Shown here one piece after another: positions 32,708 to 40,432 of a DNA stretch of 64,000 nucleotides (positions within the stretch are counted from its first letter, which is position 1; every line of letters begins with the position of its first letter). Origin of the DNA: Streptomyces sp. NBC_00239 (GTDB lineage Bacteria > Actinomycetota > Actinomycetes > Streptomycetales > Streptomycetaceae). A program made the translations under genes and the position numbers. Under the pieces are notes generated by a model. The model saw only the letters and a program-made list of their open reading frames with translations. It did not search any database and was not told the DNA's origin. The stretch is taken from NCBI RefSeq assembly GCF_036194065.1, contig NZ_CP108095.1:1736001-1800000 (forward strand). The letters run 5' to 3'.

Positions 32708-34584
32708 GCTGGTTCTCCTTCGTCATGTACGGCGGGTGCTCCGGAAGAGACCCAGAACCGGATGCTCTCGGCGAGCACCACGAGTGCCACGAACACGGCC
32801 AGGGCCGTGAGCGCGACGGGGAAGTCCGTGTTGCGCGCGAGGACGGCGGCCAGGGCCGTGGTGATCAGCACCCGGCCTTCGTGGCCGCCGGTCGTCCGCA
32901 CCAGCCAGTGCGGGGGCGCGCCGGTGCCGCCGCGGATGCGGTACACCGTGTCGTAGTGATGGTAGGCGACCGCCGCCACCAGGCCGAATGCCGCCGGCAG
33001 GGCCCCGGGCACGTCCGCCTTGGCGGCGAGCAGCAGCACCGTGCCGTACTCTGCGGCCCGGAAGAGCGGCGGCAGCAGCCAGTCCAGGGCGCCCTTGAGG
33101 GGCTGCGAGACCGCGTTCCCCGCGAGCACCGCGTACAGCAGGGCGGCGTAGACGACCGTGGGGCTGCCGAACGGCTCGGTCCAGGCGGCGCCGGTCACGA
33201 CGACCGCTCCGACCAGGGCGAACAGCAGGCGCAGCGGGTGCGCCGGGCGGGCCGTGAGGCGGGCGACGAGCTCGCCGAGCGGGCCGGTGTCGGCGAGGTC
33301 CGCGAGCGCCTGCGCGGCCCGGTCGGTCCGCTTCGCCTTGCGGGTCAGGGAGCGCAGGACACGGCCCGCGGTGGTGTAGAGGGCGCCGAAGGCGCAGCCG
33401 ATCAGGAGCGCGTAGAAGGTGATGCGGGGGGTGGTGGCCGCGGTGAGGACCGCGATCATCGCCCAGCGCTCGCCGATCGGCAGGATGATCATCCTGCGGA
33501 TCCAGACCGTCCAGCCGACGCTGTCGAGCTTGCCGGACAGGGCCGCGGTGGGGCTCGTGTTGGCGGTGGCGTCGTGGTTCGCCTCGTTGAAGGAGAAGTC
33601 CACGACGTGCCGGCAGGTCATCAGCACCATCGAGCCGAGCGCGAGGGCCCATACGTCGTCCCCGCCGCGGGCGGCGCCGAGCGCGAGGCCGGCGTAGAAG
33701 GCGTACTCCTTGGCCCGGTCGAAGGTGGCGTCGAGCCAGGCGCCCATCGTCGAGTACTTGAGCGCGTACCGGGCGAGCTGCCCGTCGGTGCAGTCGAGCA
33801 CGAAGGAGACGAGCAGCAGCACGCCGGCGGCGATGTAGCCGGTGCGCTCGCCGGTGGCGGCGCAGCCCGCCGCGATCAGCGCGGTGATCAGCGAGGCGGT
33901 GGTGACCTGGTTGGGCGTCAGCCCGCGCCGGGCGCACCAGCGTGCGATGTAGCGCGAGTACGGGCTGATGAAGAAGGTGGTGAAGAAGCCGTCGCGGGAC
34001 TTCACGGCGGTGCGCAGGCGCACGGCCTCGTCGTCCACGGCGGCGACGGCGGCCGCGGCCGCGGTCCGGGCTCCGGGGTCCTGCGGCACCTCGGCGACGA
34101 GGGTGCCCAGCTCGGGCCGCTGCACGGGGGTGCCCGCGGACTCCAGGGCGGCGGCGAGCCGGTCCGGGAGGTTGGCGGTGAGCGGGTCGGGTTCCGCGGC
34201 GGCCGCGGTGAGCTCGGCCCGCAGCGGCGCCTGCACCCCGAGCGCGCCGGGGATGGCGCAGGCCTCGAAGCGCGGGTCGGTCAGCGCGAGGCGCAGGGCG
34301 TGGGTGTGCCCGACGAAGCGGCTGTCGACGAGGGCGACCCGCTCGGCGGCGGGCAGCGCGGACAGCACGTGGCCGGCGTCCCACGGGGCGGGGGCGTGGC
34401 GCACGTCGAAACCGAGGGAGCGCAGTTCGCCTTCGAGCGGCGATCCGGGGACCGGCGGGCCGGTGAGGATGGCGGTCGGCAGGACGGACTCACTCCTTGG
34501 GACAAGTGCGGAACGGGCGCCCGAACGGGGGCGGCGACACGTCCGGCAGAGGCTATCGGATGAATGGAAGGGGGCGTTCATCAC
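32704..34584 (-). CDS. CDP-alcohol phosphotransferase with N-terminal DUF5941-like domain
   Basis: Up to 626 residues. The N-terminal soluble part (about 35-180) looks like a degenerate nucleotidyltransferase (T-A-I-L-T-G-P..). The central domain has the complete motif D-C-T-D-G-Q-L-A-R, G-A-W-L-D-A-T-F-D and several membrane segments; a further membrane region follows to the end. The start is unclear. ATG 34584 gives an unlikely Arg/Ser-rich leader, whereas an AAGGAG stands ten bases before a CTG at 34482, which would give 592 residues and a family-like start. It is the first gene of the cluster. Confidence 0.8.
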   Translation of the reverse strand: MMNAPFHSSDSLCRTCRRPRSGARSALVPRSESVLPTAILTGPPVPGSPLEGELRSLGFDVRHAPAPWDAGHVLSALPAAERVALVDSRFVGHTHALRLALTDPRFEACAIPGALGVQAPLRAELTAAAAEPDPLTANLPDRLAAALESAGTPVQRPELGTLVAEVPQDPGARTAAAAAVAAVDDEAVRLRTAVKSRDGFFTTFFISPYSRYIARWCARRGLTPNQVTTASLITALIAAGCAATGERTGYIAAGVLLLVSFVLDCTDGQLARYALKYSTMGAWLDATFDRAKEYAFYAGLALGAARGGDDVWALALGSMVLMTCRHVVDFSFNEANHDATANTSPTAALSGKLDSVGWTVWIRRMIILPIGERWAMIAVLTAATTPRITFYALLIGCAFGALYTTAGRVLRSLTRKAKRTDRAAQALADLADTGPLGELVARLTARPAHPLRLLFALVGAVVVTGAAWTEPFGSPTVVYAALLYAVLAGNAVSQPLKGALDWLLPPLFRAAEYGTVLLLAAKADVPGALPAAFGLVAAVAYHHYDTVYRIRGGTGAPPHWLVRTTGGHEGRVLITTALAAVLARNTDFPVALTALAVFVALVVLAESIRFWVSSGAPAVHDEGEPA

Positions 34585-34706
34585 CCGTTTACGCCCCGAT
34601 AAGCCGATGAACGCGGGGCTCCGGGCGGTCTCCCCCCGCCGTGATCATCATGGTCGATCGACGCTTCCGCCGACAAACGGCCCGGTGTTAGGGTGCTCGC
34701 AGAGAC

Positions 34707-34763
34707 ATGCCGTCTCGTTCGACGCGTGTGATGCGCCCCGAATGCCTGAAGGAGGTGGGTTGA
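34707..34763 (+). CDS. possible 18-residue leader peptide
   Basis: MPSRSTRVMRPECLKEVG, ending in a TGA that overlaps the next ATG (TGATG). A TAGGGT at 34688-34693 could be the -10 of a nearly leaderless transcript. Its own ribosome site is not evident. The rest of 34585-34706 holds nothing I can name beyond likely divergent promoters. Confidence 0.35.
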   Translation: MPSRSTRVMRPECLKEVG

Positions 34764-34840
34764 TGACCGTCGCAGTGTTCGCTGCCGTGTGCGGCGACGA
34801 CAGGTCCATCCCCACGTTCCGGGCGTCCGGCCGGGTCTGA
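34763..34840 (+). CDS. 25-residue ORF with strong ribosome site, in frame with the methyltransferase
   Basis: MTVAVFAAVCGDDRSIPTFR.. to a TGA at 34838. AAGGAGGT ends six bases before the ATG, a far better site than that of the next gene. The frame stays open after the TGA into the methyltransferase-GNAT gene (20 codons to its TTG), so only one stop separates them. It could be a leader peptide or a decayed 5' end. Confidence 0.45.
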   Translation: MTVAVFAAVCGDDRSIPTFRASGRV

Positions 34841-34900
34841 TCACGCTTTCTGCGCGCTGATCGCGCCGCGGTCCGGGGCCCACTTCCTCAAGGGTTCACG

Positions 34901-36148
34901 TTGACCGACAACACGTTGTTCGAGGCATTTCTCACTCTCCACCGCGGTCTGCCGCGCCAGGGGCCGGGCTCCGACGCGACGACCCGGCGCCTCCTCTCCC
35001 TCGCCGGACCCCTCCCCGAGCGGCCGCGGGTCCTCGACCTGGGCTGCGGCCCGGGCCGCAGCGCACTGCTCCTCGCCGCCGAAGCGGGCGCCGAGGTGAC
35101 CGCCGTCGACCTGTACGACGGCTTCCTCGACGAGCTGCGCGCGGCCGCCTCGGCCCGCGGGCTGGCCGACCGGGTGCGTCCGGTGCTCGCCGACATGGGC
35201 GCGCTGCCGTTCCCCGACGGCTCCTTCGACCTCGTCTGGGCGGAGAGCTCCGTCTACAACATCGGCTTCGACACCGCCCTGCGGGAGTGGAAGCGGCTCC
35301 TCGCCCCGGGCGGCGCGCTCGTGCTGACCGAGTGCGTGTGGACCTCCGACGAGCCCTCCGGGCAGGCGCGGGCCTTCTGGGAGGAGCACTACGCACTGCG
35401 CCGGGACGCCGACAACGCGGCGGCCGCCGAGGCCGCCGGGTACGAGGTGCTCGGCGTCCACCCGCAGCCGCAGTCCGACTGGGACGAGTACTACGGGCCG
35501 CTCGGCGAGCGGGCCGAGGCCGCCGACCCGTCGGTGCCCGGAATGGCCGAGGCGATCGCCGGGGCCCGTACGGAGATCGCCATGCGCCGGGACCACGGCG
35601 GCGAGTACGGGTACAGCGGCTACGTGCTGCGGCCCGCCGGGGCGGCCGGCTGGACGGTCCGCGAGGAGCGGCCCGCCGACCGGGAGGCCGTGTTCGCGGT
35701 CCACGCGGCCGCGTTCCCGACCCCGTACGAGGCGGAGCTGGTCGACGAGCTGCGCGCGGACGGGGCGTGGATCCCCGGGTTCTCCTACGTGGCGCAGGCG
35801 CCCGACGGGTCGGTGGCCGCGCACGCGCTGGTCACCCGCTGCCACATCGACGGGGTGCCGTCGCTGGCGCTCGCGCCGGTGGCGACGGCGCCGGAGTACC
35901 AGCGCACGGGCGCCGGCAGCGCCGTCGTGCGGGCGGTGCTGGACGCCGTGCGCCGCAGCGGAGCGCCGCTGGTGCTGGTGCTCGGGCATCCCGAGTACTA
36001 CCCGCGGTTCGGTTTCGTGCCGGCGGCAGCCTTCGGGGTCAGCCACGCGTTCGAGGTGCCGGAGGAGGCGAACATGCTGCTGGTCCTCGACGGTTCGGTG
36101 CCGGTGCCGGCGGGCACGATCCGGTATCCGGCCCCGTTCGGAGTCTGA
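34901..36148 (+). CDS. fusion of SAM-dependent methyltransferase and GNAT acetyltransferase
   Basis: 415 residues. The class I methyltransferase domain (about 1-240) has motif I V-L-D-L-G-C-G-P-G-R (44-53), acidic V-D-L-Y-D and A-E-S-S-V-Y-N-I. The GNAT domain (about 250-415) is of the YhbS type, with A-T-A-P-E-Y-Q-R-T-G-A-G-S binding acetyl-CoA and the family-typical H-P-E-Y-Y-P-R-F-G-F. The TTG start follows AAGGG at six bases. Both activities may act on one small molecule or protein; the substrate is unknown. It lies divergent from the envelope cluster and upstream of idi. Confidence 0.85.
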   Translation: MTDNTLFEAFLTLHRGLPRQGPGSDATTRRLLSLAGPLPERPRVLDLGCGPGRSALLLAAEAGAEVTAVDLYDGFLDELRAAASARGLADRVRPVLADMGALPFPDGSFDLVWAESSVYNIGFDTALREWKRLLAPGGALVLTECVWTSDEPSGQARAFWEEHYALRRDADNAAAAEAAGYEVLGVHPQPQSDWDEYYGPLGERAEAADPSVPGMAEAIAGARTEIAMRRDHGGEYGYSGYVLRPAGAAGWTVREERPADREAVFAVHAAAFPTPYEAELVDELRADGAWIPGFSYVAQAPDGSVAAHALVTRCHIDGVPSLALAPVATAPEYQRTGAGSAVVRAVLDAVRRSGAPLVLVLGHPEYYPRFGFVPAAAFGVSHAFEVPEEANMLLVLDGSVPVPAGTIRYPAPFGV

Positions 36149-36149
36149 C

Positions 36150-36171
36150 CGGGCGTCCGGCCGGACGCCCG
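36150..36171. terminator. palindromic hairpin after the methyltransferase-GNAT gene
   Basis: CGGGCGTCCGG abuts its exact complement CCGGACGCCCG, two bases after the stop codon. A second hairpin lies at 36258-36292. Confidence 0.5.
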
Positions 36172-36257
36172 ACCGGAATCCGGGAGGACCCGGAGCGGAA
36201 TCGAACCGGAGCCCAACCGGAGTCCTGAGGGAGCGGCCGTGAGCCGGCCGTGCACCA

Positions 36258-36292
36258 CTGCCCCCCGTCGCATATCACGTGGCGGGGGGCAG
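36258..36292. terminator. second hairpin before idi
   Basis: CTGCCCCCCG and CGGGGGGCAG arms with a 15-base loop, 110 bases after the methyltransferase-GNAT gene and 80 before idi. It probably isolates idi from upstream transcription. A small GCCGCA/TGCGGC hairpin (36322-36337) sits in the likely idi leader. Confidence 0.5.
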
Positions 36293-36372
36293 ACATGCGT
36301 GGATCACCGAAGTGCGGACAAGCCGCATTTGTGCGGCAGACTGAAGGCCGAAGTCCGAAGCGAAGGATGGTC

Positions 36373-36969
36373 ATGCCGATCACACCAGCCACCGCCGCCG
36401 CCGGCGCGTCCAACGGCACCGCAGACGAGCCGATCATGCTCGAACTGGTCGACGAGGCGGGCAACACCATCGGCACCGCGGAGAAGCTCTCCGCACACCA
36501 GGCTCCCGGTCGGCTGCACCGGGCGTTCTCCGTGTTCCTGTTCGACGGGGCGGGCCGCCTGCTCCTTCAGCAGCGGGCCCTCGGGAAGTACCACTCCCCC
36601 GGCGTCTGGTCGAACACCTGCTGCGGTCACCCGTACCCGGGTGAGTCGCCGTTCGCGGCCGCGGCCCGGCGTACGTACGAGGAGCTGGGTCTGTCGCCCT
36701 CGCTGCTCGCGGAGGCGGGCACCGTCCGCTACAACCACCCCGACCCGGATTCGGGCCTGGTGGAGCAGGAGTACAACCACCTGTTCGTGGGACTCGCCCA
36801 GGCGGAGCTGCGGGTGGACCCGTCGGAGGTGGGCGACACCGCCTTCGTCACCGCGGAGGAGCTCGCCAAGCGGCACGCGGCCGACCCGTTCTCGGCCTGG
36901 TTCATGACGGTGCTGGACGCGGCCCGGCCGGCGATCCGCGAGCTGACGGGCGACGCCGCGGGCTGGTAG
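36373..36969 (+). CDS. idi: isopentenyl-diphosphate isomerase, type I
   Basis: 198-residue Nudix-fold isomerase interconverting IPP and DMAPP. The catalytic cysteine is in W-S-N-T-C-C-G-H-P. The metal histidines and glutamates include H-R-A-F-S-V-F-L, R-R-T-Y-E-E-L-G and E-Y-N-H-L-F-V-G. ATG 36373 is chosen over 36367 because AAGGA is then at proper spacing. It balances the C5 units needed by the hopanoid operon upstream in the window, though it is a separate transcription unit. MEP-pathway bacteria do not strictly need Idi. Confidence 0.95.
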   Translation: MPITPATAAAGASNGTADEPIMLELVDEAGNTIGTAEKLSAHQAPGRLHRAFSVFLFDGAGRLLLQQRALGKYHSPGVWSNTCCGHPYPGESPFAAAARRTYEELGLSPSLLAEAGTVRYNHPDPDSGLVEQEYNHLFVGLAQAELRVDPSEVGDTAFVTAEELAKRHAADPFSAWFMTVLDAARPAIRELTGDAAGW

Positions 36970-37007
36970 GACGCGAGACCGCTCCGGTCCGCACGGTCCG
37001 GCTGCGC

Positions 37008-37484
37008 TCAGCCCCGCGCGGTCCGGCTGCGGGGCACGAGCGGCAGGGCCGCCCAGATCACCTTGCCGCCGCCGGCCGTGTGCTCGACGTCGCAGACGCC
37101 CCCGGATTCCAGGGTGATCTCGCGCACGAGCAGCAGGCCGCGGCCGCCGGTCTGGCCGAAATCGGCCTCCAGTGCCTTGGGGCGGTAGGGGTGGTTGTCC
37201 TCGACGGCCACCCTTACCCACTCCCGGCCGATGGCCACCTCGACGGCGACCTCGGGCGAGAGCAGCGCCGCGTGCCGTACGGAGTTGGTGACGAGCTCCG
37301 AAACGATCAGCAGCAGGGAGTAGGCGGTGTCGCCGCCCACCGGTACGCCTTGGCGGCCCAGCAGATCGCGCACCGCGTGTCGGGCCTGCGGAACGGATTC
37401 TTCAACTGCGGGTGCCGTGAACCTCCATACGCCGTCATAGGCGGGTGGTTCGCTCAGTGGTTCGCTGGGGGGTGGCGCGTCCAT
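37008..37484 (-). CDS. RsbW-like ATP-binding protein (HATPase_c)
   Basis: 158-residue GHKL ATPase domain protein of the anti-sigma/serine kinase type, abundant in streptomycetes. N-box S-E-L-V-T-N-S-V-R-H-A near 74-84, G1 aspartate in V-A-V-E-D-N-H-P, G2 G-G-R-G-L-L-L-V. It has no membrane segment. Partner sigma or anti-anti-sigma factors are not encoded nearby. ATG 37484 follows a G-rich stretch; a GTG at 37586 would add 34 residues of low-complexity sequence. It converges with idi. Confidence 0.85.
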   Translation of the reverse strand: MDAPPPSEPLSEPPAYDGVWRFTAPAVEESVPQARHAVRDLLGRQGVPVGGDTAYSLLLIVSELVTNSVRHAALLSPEVAVEVAIGREWVRVAVEDNHPYRPKALEADFGQTGGRGLLLVREITLESGGVCDVEHTAGGGKVIWAALPLVPRSRTARG

Positions 37485-37557
37485 GTCCCCGCCCCCGTCT
37501 TCACGCTCGATCGTCTCCACAGGCCAAGGGTGCGGACGGGGCAGGTTCGCACCGGGC

Positions 37558-37576
37558 TGCTGACAAGAAGTCAGCA
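37558..37576. promoter_or_regulatory. inverted repeat upstream of the RsbW-like gene
   Basis: TGCTGAC, spacer AAGAA, GTCAGCA: perfect 7-bp arms about 75 bases before the likely start codon. Possible operator; no regulator is known from the sequence. Confidence 0.4.
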
Positions 37577-37744
37577 CTATTCGCACGCTTTTGAGCGTTG
37601 GCGTATGACAGCGTCAGTTGTTCGACTGCTACTGATCTTCTCGGGCGCTGTTCCCGGCCGCCTCCGCGGTGCTCCGGGCATCCGCCGGGCCGGCGACCAC
37701 GCCACCCCGGTGTGGACGTTGCGGGCCGGGATAGCATCCGGCGC

Positions 37745-38515
37745 ATGGACGCGCAGCTGCAGCACACCGTGGACGGAGCGGTGGCCACGGTCGTCATCTC
37801 GCACCCCGCCAAGCGCAACGCCATGACCACGGACATGTGGCGGGCGCTGCCGGAGCTCCTGGACACCCTGGCGGCCGACCCCGCCGTACGGGCCCTGGTG
37901 CTCACCGGGGCCGGCGACACCTTCTGTGCCGGGGCCGACATCTCCACGCTGCGCGGGCCGGCCGCCGCGGCGGATCCGCAGGCGCTGGCCGTGGCCGCGG
38001 AGGAGGCGCTCGCCGCCTTCCCCTGGCCGACGCTGGCCGCCATCCGCGGCTACTGCGTCGGCGGCGGCAGCCAGCTCGCGGCCGCCTGCGACCTGCGGTT
38101 CGCGGAGGAAGGCGCGTCCTTCGGGGTGACCCCGGCGAAGCTGGGCATCGTCTACCCGGCGTCGTCCACCCGGCGGCTGGCCTCGCTGGTGGGCCCGGCG
38201 GCCGCCAAGTACCTGCTGTTCTCCGCCGAGTTGATCGACACCGAGCGGGCGCTGCGCACCGGGCTCGTGGACGAGGTGCTGCCGGCGGGCGAACTCGACA
38301 AGCGGGTGGCCGAGTTCGCCCGGATCCTCACCGGCCGCTCGCTCCTGACCCAGGCGGCGGCCAAGGAGTTCGCGGACGGCCGCACCGGCCGGGAGGCGTA
38401 CTGGGCCGGGCAGCAGCGCACCAGCGGCGACACCGCCGAGGGTGTCGCCGCCTTCCTGGAGCGCCGTACGCCCCGCTTCGCCTGGCCGGCCGCGGGCCTG
38501 ACGCCCGACGCGTGA
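37745..38515 (+). CDS. crotonase-fold protein lacking hydratase glutamates
   Basis: 256 residues with the crotonase oxyanion-hole segments A-G-D-T-F-C-A-G-A-D-I (about 58-68) and Y-C-V-G-G-G-S-Q-L-A-A-A-C-D. The two catalytic glutamates of enoyl-CoA hydratase are replaced: Gln in G-G-G-S-Q-L, and Ala in F-G-V-T-P-A-K-L. So it probably binds an acyl-CoA but does not hydrate it; isomerase, hydrolase or another crotonase chemistry is possible. A TAGCAT at about 37730 would place transcription start at the ATG, so the message may be leaderless. Single gene. Confidence 0.85.
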   Translation: MDAQLQHTVDGAVATVVISHPAKRNAMTTDMWRALPELLDTLAADPAVRALVLTGAGDTFCAGADISTLRGPAAAADPQALAVAAEEALAAFPWPTLAAIRGYCVGGGSQLAAACDLRFAEEGASFGVTPAKLGIVYPASSTRRLASLVGPAAAKYLLFSAELIDTERALRTGLVDEVLPAGELDKRVAEFARILTGRSLLTQAAAKEFADGRTGREAYWAGQQRTSGDTAEGVAAFLERRTPRFAWPAAGLTPDA

Positions 38516-38558
38516 CCGCTGCGGGGGGTGTGACGGGAATCCTGCGCGGGACCGGCGC

Positions 38559-39194
38559 CTACCGCAGGATGCTGGCGCTCTGGGCCCGCAGTTCGGCGAC
38601 CAGGTCGGCCGGGGCCTTCTCCGGCGAGCCCGCGTCGTAGGGCGGCTGCGGGTCGTACTCGGTGAGCAGCTGGACCGACTGGGCGACCCGGTCGCCCGCG
38701 ATCCGGCCGAGCAGGGTCAGGCCCATGTCGATGCCGGAGGAGACGCCGGCCGCGGTCACGTACTTGCCGTCGGTCACGACCCGCTCGCCGGTGGCGTGCG
38801 CCCCGAAGCCGGCCAGCGCGTCCAGGGCGAGCCAGTGGGAGGTCGCCCGGCGGCCCCGGAGCAGGCCGGCCGCGCCCAGCAGCAGCGAGCCGGTGCACAC
38901 CGAGGTGGTCCAGGTGCTGGTGGCGTCGGCGGCGCGCAGCCAGTCGAGCACCTCCTTGTTGTCGGTCTGGGCGTGCGCGACGGGGCTGCCCGGCACGAGG
39001 ACGATGTCGGGGTTGGGCACCTCGTCGAGGGACCGCTCGGCGATCAGTGTGAGCTGCCCGGAGTCGTTGCGCACGGGGCCGGGCCGCTGCGCGACGAACA
39101 CCGTCTCGGAGTCGGGGAGCCGGCCCAGGGTGTCGAAGGGGCCGATGGCGTCGAGCGCGGTGACGCGGTCGTAGAGCAGGATCGCGATCTGCAC
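38559..39194 (-). CDS. DJ-1/PfpI-family protein (isonitrile-hydratase-like)
   Basis: 211-residue class I glutamine-amidotransferase-like protein. The nucleophile-elbow cysteine is in S-V-C-T-G-S-L-L-L-G near 98-107, and V-L-V-P-G-S carries the oxyanion region. Resembles isonitrile hydratase InhA and the N-terminal domain of the GlxA-type regulator encoded just upstream. GTG start with AGAGGAAA before it. The leader is an unusual purine-only tract (39198-39243). Probably read together with the regulator gene. Confidence 0.85.
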   Translation of the reverse strand: MQIAILLYDRVTALDAIGPFDTLGRLPDSETVFVAQRPGPVRNDSGQLTLIAERSLDEVPNPDIVLVPGSPVAHAQTDNKEVLDWLRAADATSTWTTSVCTGSLLLGAAGLLRGRRATSHWLALDALAGFGAHATGERVVTDGKYVTAAGVSSGIDMGLTLLGRIAGDRVAQSVQLLTEYDPQPPYDAGSPEKAPADLVAELRAQSASILR

Positions 39195-39197
39195 GGG

Positions 39198-39243
39198 TTT
39201 CCTCTTTCCTCTTGCTTCGTTTTTTCTTTTCTTCGTTTCTTCC
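39198..39243 (-). other. purine-rich, A-rich leader tract
   Basis: On the minus strand nearly all bases are A or G (GAAGAAAAGAAAAAACGAAG is part of it), ending at the AGAGGAAA ribosome site of the DJ-1 gene. Such A-rich sequence is exceptional in this DNA. It probably keeps the start region unstructured. Confidence 0.6.
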
Positions 39244-39312
39244 GGACTCGGCAGGGCCGACGGAACGAACGGGCCGGGGTGTGCGGGCCGGGGTGTGCGG
39301 GCCGGTCGGCGG

Positions 39313-40275
39313 TTACGGGGCCGGGTGGTCGCCGAAGCGGCGCCGGTACTCGGCCGGCGGCTGGCCCAGGGTGCGGACGAAGGCGCGCCGCAGCGCCTCT
39401 GGCGTGCCGTACCCGCAGGCGCGGGAGATCTGGGAGACCCCGGCGGAGCTGTCCTCCAGGAGCCGCCGGGCGTGCTCGACGCGGACCCGCTCCACGTACC
39501 GGCCGGGGCTCACCCCGGTCTCCGCCTGGAAGGCGCGGGCGAAGTGCCGGGGCGAGAGCCGGGCGCGGCGGGCGAGTTCCGGCACGCTCAGGTCCTCCGC
39601 GGGGTGCTCGGTGATGAACTGCTGGACCTCGCGCAGGGGTTCGCGCTGTGCGGTCTGGGCCGCGAGCTGGGCGCTGAACTGGGCCTGGTTGCCGGGCCGG
39701 CGCAGGAACACCACGAGGTGGCGGGCGACTTGGAGGGCGATCTCCCGCCCGAGGTCCTCCTCCACCAGCGCGAGGGCGAGGTCGATGCCGGCGGTCACGC
39801 CCGCCGAGGTGGCGATGTGGCCGTCGCGTACGTAGATGGGGTCGGGTTCGACCCGCACCGCCGGGTACTTGTCGGCGAACGCCTCGCAGAGCATCCAGTG
39901 CGAGGTGGCCCGGCGGCCGTCGAGCAGTCCGGCCTCGGCCAGCAGCAGCGAGCCGGTGCACACGGACACCAGGCGTTCGGCGCCGGGACCGTGCTCGCGC
40001 AGCCAGCCGATGAGGGCAGGGTCGGGCCGCCGGGTGCCCTCGCCGCCCGGGACGAGCAGGGTGTGCGGGCGGGGGGCGGTGGCCAGCGGACCGTCGGGGA
40101 CCACGGTGAGGCCGCTGCTGGTCCGGACCGGACCGCCGTCGAGGGAGGCGGTACGGATCCGGTATCCGGCCCGCGGGTCCAGGAGCGAGGCTCCGCTGAA
40201 CACCTCGACGGGCCCGGTGACATCGAGGCTCTGGACTCCGTCGAAGAGCAGGGCCAACACGGTTCGCTGCGGCAT
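39313..40275 (-). CDS. GlxA-family transcriptional regulator (DJ-1 domain plus AraC HTH)
   Basis: 320 residues. The N-terminal DJ-1/PfpI domain (about 1-180) has S-V-C-T-G-S-L-L-L, the same motif as the downstream protein. The C-terminal AraC-type double helix-turn-helix (about 215-315) shows L-A-R-R-A-R-L-S-P-R-H-F-A-R and the R-V-E-H-A-R-R-L-L linker. ATG 40275 is chosen; upstream codons are low-complexity. Likely controls the downstream DJ-1 gene in response to a small molecule. A 14-base direct repeat (about 39268-39300) lies after the stop. Confidence 0.88.
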   Translation of the reverse strand: MPQRTVLALLFDGVQSLDVTGPVEVFSGASLLDPRAGYRIRTASLDGGPVRTSSGLTVVPDGPLATAPRPHTLLVPGGEGTRRPDPALIGWLREHGPGAERLVSVCTGSLLLAEAGLLDGRRATSHWMLCEAFADKYPAVRVEPDPIYVRDGHIATSAGVTAGIDLALALVEEDLGREIALQVARHLVVFLRRPGNQAQFSAQLAAQTAQREPLREVQQFITEHPAEDLSVPELARRARLSPRHFARAFQAETGVSPGRYVERVRVEHARRLLEDSSAGVSQISRACGYGTPEALRRAFVRTLGQPPAEYRRRFGDHPAP

Positions 40276-40432
40276 GGCCCCATCCTGTGCCGACCCGGCG
40301 GATGGCTGCAATGACGGGCCTCCCACCTATTCGGCCACGGCCGTACGGAGTCGGGCCCACCTCGCCAGGTCGCCGGACGGGTCGGCCGGAAATCTCTCAC
40401 CGGCGCCGGAATCCGGCCGTTAGCGTGCGCGC

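Noticed and set aside
37008..37586. Longer form of the RsbW-like protein from GTG 37586
   Set aside because: The extra residues are low-complexity and the inverted repeat would fall inside the coding region; ATG 37484 is better.
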